Assembly: GCA_965243325.1 (NCBI GenBank)
Contig: CBDEUQ010000003.1
Coordinates: 496,001 to 560,000, forward strand
Length of the DNA: 64,000 nucleotides
Origin: JANQOH01 sp965243325
GTDB taxonomy: Bacteria; Pseudomonadota; Alphaproteobacteria; UBA7887
Direction of reading: 5' to 3'
The translations under genes were made by a program, and so were the position numbers. The notes under the pieces were generated by a model. That model had not been told where the DNA came from. It did no database searches and was given only the letters and a program-made list of their open reading frames with translations. Shown piece after piece: positions 17,021 to 24,254 of this stretch; position 1 is the stretch's first letter, and every line of letters begins with the position of its first letter.

Positions 17021-17410
17021 TCAGCCTTCGCGCCCCGCCCCGTCCGGCGCCGCCGAGAGGTCGCGCCCCGGGCCGTCCGCGACCTCGATCTCGGCGCGCT
17101 CCGTCGTCGTCGCGGCGTAGTCGTCGGTCCACGTCACCTCGACCACCCCCGATTCCTCGGCGCGGAGCTTGAACGCCATGTACGGGTTGGCCGACACGCC
17201 GGAAAACCAGTCGGCCCAGAAAACGAGGCGGCCGTTCAGCCGGCACTCGACCTTGTTGAGGATGAAGCGGGGATAGACGACGAGGCTCTGCGGGTCGAAG
17301 CGGACGCCCGGCTCCATCACGTGTTCGGCGAGGGTCTTGACCGTGAACACCTCGCCGCGGGCCACGGTCTTCGGGACCTTGAGCCGGCGCAGGCGGTTGC
17401 GGATCGCCAC
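17021..17410 (-). CDS. soxZ: Thiosulfate oxidation carrier subunit SoxZ
   Basis: SoxZ pairs with SoxY to form the carrier that holds sulfur intermediates in the periplasm. The protein shows RLKVPKTVARGEVFTVKTL, HVMEPGVRFD, NGRLVFWADWFSGVSANPY and a VTWTDD segment, all SoxZ hallmarks. At 129 residues it is longer than the usual one hundred or so; the extra part is a hydrophilic tail after the WTDDYAATT segment. It has no signal peptide and is expected to be exported with SoxY through Tat. It lies 10 bp after soxY. Confidence 0.93.
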   Translation of the reverse strand: MAIRNRLRRLKVPKTVARGEVFTVKTLAEHVMEPGVRFDPQSLVVYPRFILNKVECRLNGRLVFWADWFSGVSANPYMAFKLRAEESGVVEVTWTDDYAATTTERAEIEVADGPGRDLSAAPDGAGREG

Positions 17411-17420
17411 GCGCCGTGCC

Positions 17421-17954
17421 TCAACTGCAGGCGCCGAGGGTCACGTCGACCCGGCGCTCGGTCACGCCCACGGTGCCGTCCGCCATCTCGGCGATGAAGA
17501 CCAGCTCGGAGCTCGTGCGCATCCGCACCCGGCAGGAGACCTCGGCGGCGCCGCAGGCCGGCGTGAAATGGTACTTGGCGATCTCGGGGAACGGATTCTC
17601 GAGGGCGACGATGTGCACCGTCTCGGGGTAGTCGTCGCCGGTCATCGAGCAGTTCACCGAGAACGTCACCGGCACCACGTTGCCGTTCTCGGCGATGTCG
17701 GGCACGAGCGCCTCGATCAGACCGGCGCGCAGCGGCCGGCTCTTCAGGATATTGGCGACTATGCGCTCGGCCTCGGTCCGGTCCGGCTCGACACGGAAGG
17801 TCTGGCGGAAGCTCTGGAAGCGGTCGCGGAAGGGGTTGCCGGCAAAGCTGTGACCCTCCGCGGCGAACGCCCGAGACGCCGCCAGCGCCAGCCCGGCGGC
17901 GCCCGCGCCGGCGATCAGCCGGCGCCGGTCGGGTCGTGTTTCGTCACGCCTCAT
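17421..17954 (-). CDS. soxY: Thiosulfate oxidation carrier protein SoxY
   Basis: SoxY carries sulfur covalently on a C-terminal cysteine during thiosulfate oxidation. The 177-residue protein begins with a Tat-type signal (RPDRRRLIAGAGAAGLALA). The body contains NGNVVPVTFSVNCSMTG, IVALENPFPEIAKYHFTP and CRVRMRTSSELVFIAEMADG, all typical. The C-terminus is VDVTLGACS, so the swinging arm ends in GACS rather than the common GGCGG; the essential cysteine is retained as the penultimate residue. The ATG at 17954 starts 80 bp after soxX. Confidence 0.92.
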   Translation of the reverse strand: MRRDETRPDRRRLIAGAGAAGLALAASRAFAAEGHSFAGNPFRDRFQSFRQTFRVEPDRTEAERIVANILKSRPLRAGLIEALVPDIAENGNVVPVTFSVNCSMTGDDYPETVHIVALENPFPEIAKYHFTPACGAAEVSCRVRMRTSSELVFIAEMADGTVGVTERRVDVTLGACS

Positions 17955-18034
17955 CGTCCCGTCCCGTTCGGTTCGCCGCAGTTTAGCACCGGCGGCGGCG
18001 GCGGTCATCCGCCCGACGTTCGCGTCGACGCGGT

Positions 18035-18487
18035 TCACGGCTCGGTCAGCGTCGCCAGCCAGGCCACGAGATCCTCGATCTGCCCGGCGTCGAGGATCGG
18101 CCGGCCGGCGTAGCGGCGGGCGACGCGCTCGAGGCCGTCGGCGACGTGGAACGCGGGCATGATGGTGTCCGGATTCACGCGCTTCGGATCGACCAGCCGC
18201 AGGCGGATCTGGCCGGCGGAGAGGCGGCCGCCCACGCCCCGCAGGTCGGGGCCGATGTCGCCGTGGAACTGCTCCTCGGGGATCGGCATCGGGTGGCAGG
18301 CGAGACAGTTGCCGGCGCGCCCGGCGGCGATGGCGCGGCCGCGCACGGGGTCCCCCGGCGAGCCCGTCAGCGAGGACTCGATCGCGTCGCCGACGACGCG
18401 GAACGCGCCGTCGGCGGCGAGCGCATGAGGCGCCGCCGCCAGCGCGGCAGCGGCGAGGACGGCGGGCCATCTCGTCACGGGCCGCAC
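18035..18487 (-). CDS. soxX: Sulfur oxidation monoheme c-type cytochrome SoxX
   Basis: Small electron-accepting subunit of SoxXA, 150 residues, with a signal peptide (RWPAVLAAAALAAAPHALA). One heme site, GNCLACHPMPIPEEQFHG, is followed by the SoxX-type GDIGPDLRGVGGRLSAGQIRL and an axial methionine in DTIMPAFH. It is the first gene of the minus-strand soxXYZA operon. The 257-bp gap to the divergent ppk2 gene must hold its promoter. soxB and soxCD are not in this window. Confidence 0.93.
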   Translation of the reverse strand: MRPVTRWPAVLAAAALAAAPHALAADGAFRVVGDAIESSLTGSPGDPVRGRAIAAGRAGNCLACHPMPIPEEQFHGDIGPDLRGVGGRLSAGQIRLRLVDPKRVNPDTIMPAFHVADGLERVARRYAGRPILDAGQIEDLVAWLATLTEP

Positions 18488-18744
18488 TGTGCCACGCCCG
18501 GCGCGCTTTGCAATCGGCGCCGACGGCGTGGGAGGGGTTCTTCAGCCACTTGCCGAACGGGTCGCGGCACCGGACCGAGCCACCTCGTGTTGCGATCCCC
18601 CGGGCAACCGCGAAATGTCGCCGGAGTTTGCCGTCGGGCGCCGGCGCGGCTAGCCTGCGGGGAGAGGAGCGGCGCCTGCCGGGCGACGAGCCCGGGCGCG
18701 ACAACGCGTCGGCGGGCCGCGAACGCGATCGCGCGGAGGACGAC

Positions 18745-19716
18745 ATGGTGAAAACGAAGGCCGCAGCGCGGCCGGCCGCGGACGAGCCGGCGGGGCGGCC
18801 CGCTCTCGTCGATGCCGACAGCGCGGATACGGCGGCCGGCCTGCGCCGCGACCGCGACGCCGTTCGCCGGATTTTCGAGACCGGCGAGTACCCCTACAAG
18901 CGGAAACTCACCCGCAAGATCTACGAGAAACAGAAGGCCGAACTGCAGGTGGAGCTGCTGAAGGTCCAGGATTGGGTGAAGGAGACGAAGAGGAAGGTCG
19001 TCGTCCTGTTCGAAGGACGGGACGCCGCCGGCAAGGGCGGGACCATCAAGCGGTTTACCGAACATCTCAATCCGCGCGGCGCCCGCGTGGTGGCGCTCGA
19101 CAAGCCGACCGAGGGCGAACGGACCGAGTGGTTTTTCCAGCGCTACATCCGCCACCTGCCCCGGGGCGGCGAGATCGTTCTGTTCGACCGCTCTTGGTAC
19201 AACCGCGCCGGAGTCGAGCGGGTGATGGGGTTCTGCAACGCCAGGGAGTATCTGGAGTTCATGCGCCAAGCTCCGGAACTGGAGCGCATGTTCGTGCGCA
19301 GCGGCATCGTCCTGTTCAAATACTGGTTCTCCGTCACCCAGGACGAGCAGAGACGCCGTTTCGAGGCGCGCGAGGCCGACGCCCTGAAACGGTGGAAACT
19401 GTCGCCGGTCGACCGTCAGTCCCTCGGCAAGTGGGAAGCCTACACCGACGCCAAGGAGGCCATGTTCTTCTACACCGATACCGCCGATGCGCCGTGGACG
19501 ATCGTCAAGTCCGACGACAAGAAACGCGCCCGGCTGAACTGCATGAGGCACTTTCTCTCGGCGCTGCCCTACGCCGACAAGGATCCCCGCGTCGTGGACC
19601 GTCCCGACCCTCTGATCGTCGGCGCCAGCGCCGATGCGATCGGGGAGGGCGATCGTGTCATCGACAAGGCCGGGCCTTTCAGAGGCCGGAGAAAGCCCGC
19701 CTCCGGGACGTCTTGA
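18745..19716 (+). CDS. ppk2: Polyphosphate kinase 2
   Basis: A 323-residue PPK2-family kinase, transferring phosphate between polyphosphate and nucleoside diphosphates. The core has a Walker A loop EGRDAAGKGGTIKRF (residues 90-104), the lid and TEGERTEWFFQRY, and a Walker B region DRSWYNRAGVERVMGF. Single-domain length and motif spacing fit the class I, nucleoside-diphosphate-phosphorylating group. A GGAGGA site at 18735-18740 fixes the ATG. It is the last gene before the low-GC island and is divergent from soxX. Confidence 0.92.
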   Translation: MVKTKAAARPAADEPAGRPALVDADSADTAAGLRRDRDAVRRIFETGEYPYKRKLTRKIYEKQKAELQVELLKVQDWVKETKRKVVVLFEGRDAAGKGGTIKRFTEHLNPRGARVVALDKPTEGERTEWFFQRYIRHLPRGGEIVLFDRSWYNRAGVERVMGFCNAREYLEFMRQAPELERMFVRSGIVLFKYWFSVTQDEQRRRFEAREADALKRWKLSPVDRQSLGKWEAYTDAKEAMFFYTDTADAPWTIVKSDDKKRARLNCMRHFLSALPYADKDPRVVDRPDPLIVGASADAIGEGDRVIDKAGPFRGRRKPASGTS

Positions 19717-20046
19717 CGCTGACCGGCGCGTTCATCGACGACGCTTTCGCTTCCTGCACGGCGGGCCGCGCCGCCGGGTACCGGGAACCCCCCCTGGAAA
19801 AACATCCGCGCCCGTTCGCGGCACACCGCTTCCGGATCGGTTGCAAGGGGAATCATGGACAACCTTGCCCAAGGCCGGTTCGGTCGGGCGGTCCCGCGCC
19901 CGCCCGTTCATTCGCATGTGCGAATGACGCTACACGGCGCCCATCTTGCCGACAGCGACAGGGGCCCACTCCATAATGTGGATCAGTTTTGGAACCCGAT
20001 TGACGGGCATGGGCTACACGCTGGTCGCGAGAGCGGATAACTGTTC
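19717..20046. other. Gene-free segment at the island boundary with a palindrome
   Basis: I see no convincing gene in these 330 bases. GC content falls visibly towards the right, marking the left edge of the accessory island. A palindrome with 8-bp arms, CATTCGCA-TG-TGCGAATG, lies at 19909-19926 and could be a terminator-like hairpin or protein site. The segment near 19975-20000 (ATGTGGATCAGTTTTGG) looks like insertion-sequence edge material, but I cannot name the element. Confidence 0.4.
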
Positions 20047-21111
20047 GTGTGTGACCAGCGGCTGGAGAAAATGACTGTGCCATCGCCGGATGACATCTTC
20101 GGGCTGGGCTCGGTTCAAGTCGTGGATGCGAGGAAACGCGAGGGAGACCGTTCCGACTCGCAGACGATTGGGACGATTATCGCCTACGATTTCGCTCAGC
20201 CCATACTCATGCACACTGAGCAGCTTTTCTTTTTGCTGGAAGCCGTTGACCGCATGGCGGAGCAAGCGGCCGGAACAGAGTGCTGGAGAATTCCTCATGC
20301 ACCCCCCGGACTGTCGCTTGCTCTCATGTCGACGAAGACGGGCGAGGGATACAACCTGCGATCCGAAGTTGGGAGCGAGGGGCGACTGGCGCAGCTCGCG
20401 TACCGCGGGTGGGTCGCGATGGTAGCCGGGACTTGGGAGCGGTTTCGGAGGCTCCCGCCGCTGGGAGGCACGGCACCTGACCTGCCGAGGGGCATGCAAA
20501 CAGGTGTATTCGGGGACCTGCAGAAGATCCGTACCGACGTCCTCAAGAACGGCGCCGTGGCCGCCAAAGGTGCCGAAGGTAAGTGCGAAGTCCTAAAGTG
20601 GTTCCGCGCGGGCGAGCCGATTGTGTTCAAGCTGGATCACGTCATCGAATTCCTGAACCTGGTCGCGCTGCTTCCAACCAAGAATTTTGTGTTCTGCGAC
20701 AACGAGGGCAAGGCGCGTATGACCATGGCATGGCACTCGAAGGAGAACCAGTCTGCACCGCCGTGGCGCGACCCTCCGCATCGCGTTGTATCCGCGAATC
20801 CGTTCATCGACCAGATCGATCACGCGGACCCTGAATCCGACCACGGGCTGTTCGTGCGGCTGGCATTCGCTGACGGTTTGACGTGCACGGTTCTGGCAGC
20901 GCGGGATACGGACATGCACCACCTTCTGGAGAAGAAACGCGCGATCGAGGCGGCACCACCGGTTGGACCATTCGGGCTGCCGCAACACCCGGATTTGCTC
21001 TGGGACGTACCGACGACCCATGCACACGCCAAAGCCAGCCTGTCGCAAGGATCTGACTACAAGGTCCCGCACGGCGTCGGACCGGCGATGCAGTTCCGAT
21101 CAACCAGTTAG
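20047..21111 (+). CDS. Hypothetical protein beside the AbiE system
   Basis: A 354-residue protein of unknown function starting at GTG 20047; an ATG at 20071, preceded by GGAG, is an alternative. There is no signal peptide or membrane segment. The centre has helical, HEPN-like character: YRGWVAMVAGTWERFRRL, then GVFGDLQKIRTDVLKNGAVA and GKCEVLKWFRAGEPIVFKLD. The arginine-rich segment resembles the R-N-D-x-x-x-H motif of HEPN RNases, but the histidine position is not met (KN instead), so catalysis is doubtful. Lower GC than the core genes and a position just before abiE suggest defence-island cargo. This is inference; no named family was recognised. Confidence 0.55.
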   Translation: MCDQRLEKMTVPSPDDIFGLGSVQVVDARKREGDRSDSQTIGTIIAYDFAQPILMHTEQLFFLLEAVDRMAEQAAGTECWRIPHAPPGLSLALMSTKTGEGYNLRSEVGSEGRLAQLAYRGWVAMVAGTWERFRRLPPLGGTAPDLPRGMQTGVFGDLQKIRTDVLKNGAVAAKGAEGKCEVLKWFRAGEPIVFKLDHVIEFLNLVALLPTKNFVFCDNEGKARMTMAWHSKENQSAPPWRDPPHRVVSANPFIDQIDHADPESDHGLFVRLAFADGLTCTVLAARDTDMHHLLEKKRAIEAAPPVGPFGLPQHPDLLWDVPTTHAHAKASLSQGSDYKVPHGVGPAMQFRSTS

Positions 21112-21163
21112 TCTGGAGCTCTCTGGCTTCGAAGCCGTCGATGTCTCGACCTCATCGATTCTC

Positions 21164-21232
21164 TTGTCCGAAGTTTGCGGCATTTTTCGGACGACTGTTG
21201 CTTTGTCCGAAATATGTGTCATATTTCCGACA
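21164..21232 (+). promoter_or_regulatory. Paired inverted repeats: AbiEi autoregulatory operators
   Basis: Two related inverted repeats lie directly before abiEi. Site 1 is TTGTCCGAA (21164-21172) facing TTCGGACGA (21186-21194). Site 2 is TGTCCGAAATATG (21204-21216), a 3-base spacer and CATATTTCCGACA (21220-21232), pairing at 12 of 13 positions and running into the ATG at 21232. Both share the TGTCCGAA half-site. AbiEi antitoxins are known to repress their own promoter by binding inverted repeats, so these are the expected operators. The actual binding is inferred. Confidence 0.7.
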
Positions 21233-21900
21233 TGGTGACCTTGACGCAAGATACCGGTCTGCGCTCCCGGCTTCTCGCGCGCATTGCGGCCAACCCGGAT
21301 GAGGTCTGGACCCCCGGCGATTTCGCCGACCTGGCCAACCGCCCCGCTATCGACAAGACCCTGCAGCGCCTGGTCGCCTCCGGCGACCTGCGCCGTATCG
21401 AACGGGGCCTCTACGACCGGCCACGGATGAACGAGTTGACCGGACGCCCGACCGTACCCGACTACCGCGCCGTCATCCGCGCCGTCACCCGCCGCGACCA
21501 GGCCCGCGCCCTCATCGACGGCATGACCGCCGCCAACGAACTCGGTCTCACCACCGCAGTGCCAGCCCGCATCGAGGTCCTGGTCGATGCGCGACTGAAG
21601 CCGATCAAACTCGGCAACCAGGAAATCCACTTCAGGTATGCAGCGCCCAGCCGCCTCTATTGGGCCGGCCGCCCGGCCATGCGCATCGTCCAGGCACTGC
21701 ACTGGATGCAAGACATGCTCGCCGAGGACAGCGAGCGTCAGCATGTCGAGACGAAGCTGCGATGCCTCTTCGCCGATCCCCAGCACGGCGAATCCATTTG
21801 CGACGATCTGCGGACAGGTCTTCCGGCCCTGCCGATCTGGATGCAGGAGTTCCTCCGAGGGCTGCTCATCCCCGCCGATGCGGACGGGCCGCCGAGATGA
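21232..21900 (+). CDS. abiEi: AbiEi-type antitoxin / transcriptional regulator
   Basis: A 222-residue antitoxin. The N-terminal winged-helix domain (LRSRLLARI, VWTPGDFADL, IDKTLQRLVASGDLRRIERGLYDRP) is followed by the AbiEi C-terminal domain (DGMTAANELGLTTAVPARIEVLVD, IHFRYAAPSRLYWAGRPAMRIVQAL). It would repress its own promoter and counter the AbiEii nucleotidyltransferase. The ATG at 21232 sits at the end of the second operator, so repressor binding would also cover the translation start. The stop overlaps the abiEii ATG (ATGA). Confidence 0.87.
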   Translation: MVTLTQDTGLRSRLLARIAANPDEVWTPGDFADLANRPAIDKTLQRLVASGDLRRIERGLYDRPRMNELTGRPTVPDYRAVIRAVTRRDQARALIDGMTAANELGLTTAVPARIEVLVDARLKPIKLGNQEIHFRYAAPSRLYWAGRPAMRIVQALHWMQDMLAEDSERQHVETKLRCLFADPQHGESICDDLRTGLPALPIWMQEFLRGLLIPADADGPPR

Positions 21901-22946
21901 CCGCCGATGCCTACAGGCAACTCATCGCCGCGACATCGCGCGACCGCCTCGACCTGTTTCTCGCGACCGCCAACCGGCTCGGCGCTCCCGTCGGCAATGT
22001 GGAGAAGGACTTCTGGGCTTGCTGGACGTTGAACGCACTCTACGGCGAGCGACCCGCCGGCGGCCCTCGCCTGCTCTTCAAGGGCGGAACATCCCTGTCG
22101 AAAGCCTACGGCCTGATCGAGCGCTTCTCCGAAGACATCGACATCACGGTGTTCCGGGACGACCTCGACCAGCCGGCGTCCGTTGAGAAACTGGAATCCC
22201 TGTCGAACAAGAGACGTCGAGCCAAGCTTGACGCGATCAAAGATGCCTGCCGCGCCTACATCACCGGTCCGCTCCGGCAATTCCTCAGCACGCAGCTCCA
22301 AGATGCCACCGGCGGCGCCGGCCGTATCGAGATCGACCACGCCGATCCCGACGGGCAAACGCTGCTCGTTTGGTATCCCGAGGTCGAGCCGCGCGACGGA
22401 GCTTATGTGCAACCGGCGGTTCGCATCGAAGCCGGCGCAAAGTCGGCTCTCGACCCCCACCGCCCGGTGACGATTCGGCCCTACATTGCCGAGGATGCCT
22501 CGAGCCTTGATCTGGCGACCGCCGACGTGACCGCCATCGACGCCACCCGCACCTTCTGGGACAAGGTCGTGATCGCGCACGGCCTGCGCCGTTGGCACGA
22601 GCGCCGGGGATTTCTTCGGCAGGAGGGACAGCGCGTATCCCGCCATTATTACGACCTCCATTGCCTGCTTCGCTCGGACATCGGCGAAGCCGCCCTCGCC
22701 GATCGGAATCTTTGCGCCGATTGCGTTCACCACGCCCGGATGTTCTTCGACCGGTCCGACTATGACCTCGCTTCCGCGGTTCCGGGCGCATTTGCGATCA
22801 CGCCAACCGGCGCCATGGTCCGCGCGCTCGAAAACGACTATGCCAACACGACGGCCATGATCTTCGGGGTCGCCCCTGCGTTCGAAGAGATCCTGGCGTC
22901 CATCCAAGAGATTGAGCGGGCCATAAACCGGGCCGATTACCAGTGA
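21897..22946 (+). CDS. abiEii: AbiEii-type nucleotidyltransferase toxin
   Basis: A 349-residue toxin of the AbiEii/MenT nucleotidyltransferase family, which blocks growth, in some members by modifying tRNA, and mediates phage abortive infection. VEKDFWACWTLNAL precedes the active-site motif LLFKGGTSLSKAYGLIERF, followed by SEDIDITVF with the paired aspartates. Later conserved parts are FWDKVVIAHGLRRW and RHYYDLHCLL. All core catalytic residues appear intact, so it should be active unless neutralised by AbiEi. The pair forms one transcription unit. Confidence 0.88.
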   Translation: MTADAYRQLIAATSRDRLDLFLATANRLGAPVGNVEKDFWACWTLNALYGERPAGGPRLLFKGGTSLSKAYGLIERFSEDIDITVFRDDLDQPASVEKLESLSNKRRRAKLDAIKDACRAYITGPLRQFLSTQLQDATGGAGRIEIDHADPDGQTLLVWYPEVEPRDGAYVQPAVRIEAGAKSALDPHRPVTIRPYIAEDASSLDLATADVTAIDATRTFWDKVVIAHGLRRWHERRGFLRQEGQRVSRHYYDLHCLLRSDIGEAALADRNLCADCVHHARMFFDRSDYDLASAVPGAFAITPTGAMVRALENDYANTTAMIFGVAPAFEEILASIQEIERAINRADYQ

Positions 22947-23172
22947 CGGACCGCATCAAATAGTGCCGATGAAACAACTCCAGCATTATGCTGGGCTTAC
23001 CGATGACCATAGTAAGTGTATCTCCTCTGAAGTGATGATATGGCGTTCGAGTTTGCGGTCTGAACGCTCCACCATGATCTATCCGACTACCTTGAATCCG
23101 ATTTGGACACGCCGCCAAACGTCTCTGACGCGCGCTAATCTGCGGTAATCCTTCACCCTGCAGGCGCTTCAA
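22947..23172. other. AT-richer non-coding segment between abiEii and the IS66 remnant
   Basis: I see no supported gene or RNA here. Composition is clearly less GC-rich than the chromosome. One short plus-strand frame at 22963-23148 has no ribosome site or recognisable sequence and is probably chance. It may be leftover mobile-element or island junction DNA. Confidence 0.4.
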
Positions 23173-23432
23173 AGACGGGACCGGGATCATCCGCCGAGCG
23201 CCCGCACAACACGGCACAGCGCGTCCACGTCGAACGACCCGCTCGCGCTCGCCCGATGCCCGCTCCGCAGCGCGATCTCCATCCGCCCGTGCGACACCGC
23301 GTGCCGTGCCGAAGCCGGCTCCGTCACCACCTCCACCGGCAGGAAGGACGGCGCGTCCTCGACGTCCACCATTGGCCGGTAGCGCGGACCGCGGCGCCAC
23401 TTGAAAAACAGGTTGGCGCTTCGTTGAACTCG
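23173..23432 (-). mobile_element. IS66-family insertion sequence remnant (tnpA 3' end plus tnpB start)
   Basis: On the minus strand the frame ending at 23187 encodes SANLFFKWRRG, then SFLPVEVV and a C-terminal GRMEIALRSGHRASASGSFD followed by VDALCRVVRALGG, matching the C-terminal part of the IS66 accessory protein TnpA. Its stop overlaps an ATG (ATGA) that begins MIPVPS, the usual first residues of IS66 TnpB, after which similarity ends. Both ends of the element are missing and no TnpC transposase is present, so this is a dead fragment. It shows that mobile DNA entered between the sox and fcc genes. Confidence 0.72.
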
Positions 23433-23596
23433 CTCAAAGCGTCGGATGCTTCCCGTTCGTCCACATGCGGAAAAACTCCGCGAATGGTGCCGGGCTGACT
23501 TCAAAATGCAGTTGGCCGCCCCTGTTTACCGTCGGGGCTGTCGAGCATAATCTGGGTTGACCGAGCGGCCCCACTGCAACAGAATGTGGGAGAAAA

Positions 23597-23683
23597 ATGA
23601 CCCTGTATCAACCGGTTAGCATCGAAGGTGCTGGGCTCGGCGTATCGTTCGCCGACGGGACGACGGTGGGGAGGGCGGCATGA
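23597..23683 (+). CDS. Possible 28-residue leader peptide upstream of fccA
   Basis: A short frame starting MTLYQPVSIEGAG has a good GGGAG ribosome site (23588-23592) and ends in an ATGA overlap with the fccA start at 23680. That suggests either a translationally coupled leader or the surviving 5' end of a broken gene. The 160 bases before it, back to the IS66 remnant, hold nothing I recognise. Confidence is low because the sequence has no known homologue that I can name. Confidence 0.3.
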   Translation: MTLYQPVSIEGAGLGVSFADGTTVGRAA

Positions 23684-24252
23684 ACGCGGCGTGGAGGAAG
23701 TGCATGGGATTTGCTTGCGGCGCGTTCGCGCTGGCGGCGGTGGGTGCGGCGGCGGACGAGGGCTTCCGCCTGTCGCAGACGTGCGCCGGCTGCCACGGCA
23801 CCGACGGCGCGTCGCCCGGTGCGACGATCCCGATCATCGGCGGCCACGACGCGGCGTATCTGGCGCAGAGCCTGCGCGACTACCGCTCGGGCGCACGCTC
23901 GTTCTACGTCATGAAGATCGTCGCCGCCGGCTTTGACAACGCCGGAATCAGCGCCATCGCCAAGTGGTTCGCCGGCCGTCCGTGGGTCGCCACGCCGGTC
24001 ACCAACGACGCCGGGCTGGCGGCGGAGGGCGAGGCGATCGCCGCCAGGAAGTGCGCCGGCTGCCACGGCGCCGACGGCCGCGGCGGGGCGCTCGGGCCGC
24101 GGCTCGCCGGCCAGCCGGCCGATTATCTGGTCCACGCGGCGCGGGCCTACAACACCGGCGAACGCCGGCACGGCACCGCGGCCGCGGGCCACGCGAGCGC
24201 GTCCGAGAGCGACCTCGTCGCCACGGCGCACTACTACGCGGGGCTCCGCTGA
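23680..24252 (+). CDS. fccA: Diheme cytochrome c subunit of flavocytochrome c sulfide dehydrogenase
   Basis: A 190-residue periplasmic cytochrome of the c4 type with a signal peptide (residues 1-25). Two heme sites, QTCAGCHGTDG (Cys35, Cys38) and RKCAGCHGADG (Cys125, Cys128), lie in tandem domains. FYVMKIVAAGFDNAGISAIAKWFAG has the spacing of an axial methionine and helix of cytochrome c4-like proteins. It precedes the flavin subunit gene by two bases, so the pair forms the FccAB (also called SoxEF-like) sulfide dehydrogenase. Heme attachment would use the Ccm system at 40-47 kb. Confidence 0.9.
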   Translation: MNAAWRKCMGFACGAFALAAVGAAADEGFRLSQTCAGCHGTDGASPGATIPIIGGHDAAYLAQSLRDYRSGARSFYVMKIVAAGFDNAGISAIAKWFAGRPWVATPVTNDAGLAAEGEAIAARKCAGCHGADGRGGALGPRLAGQPADYLVHAARAYNTGERRHGTAAAGHASASESDLVATAHYYAGLR

Positions 24253-24254
24253 CG

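Noticed and set aside
16212..18487. A complete Sox thiosulfate-oxidising system
   Set aside because: Only soxXYZA are here; soxB and soxCD are absent from the window.
22963..23148. 61-residue plus-strand frame after abiEii
   Set aside because: No ribosome site, no recognisable motif, and it lies in low-GC intergenic DNA; most likely chance.
23173..23432. A complete IS66 element
   Set aside because: Only the end of tnpA and six codons of tnpB remain; no tnpC and no terminal repeats were found.
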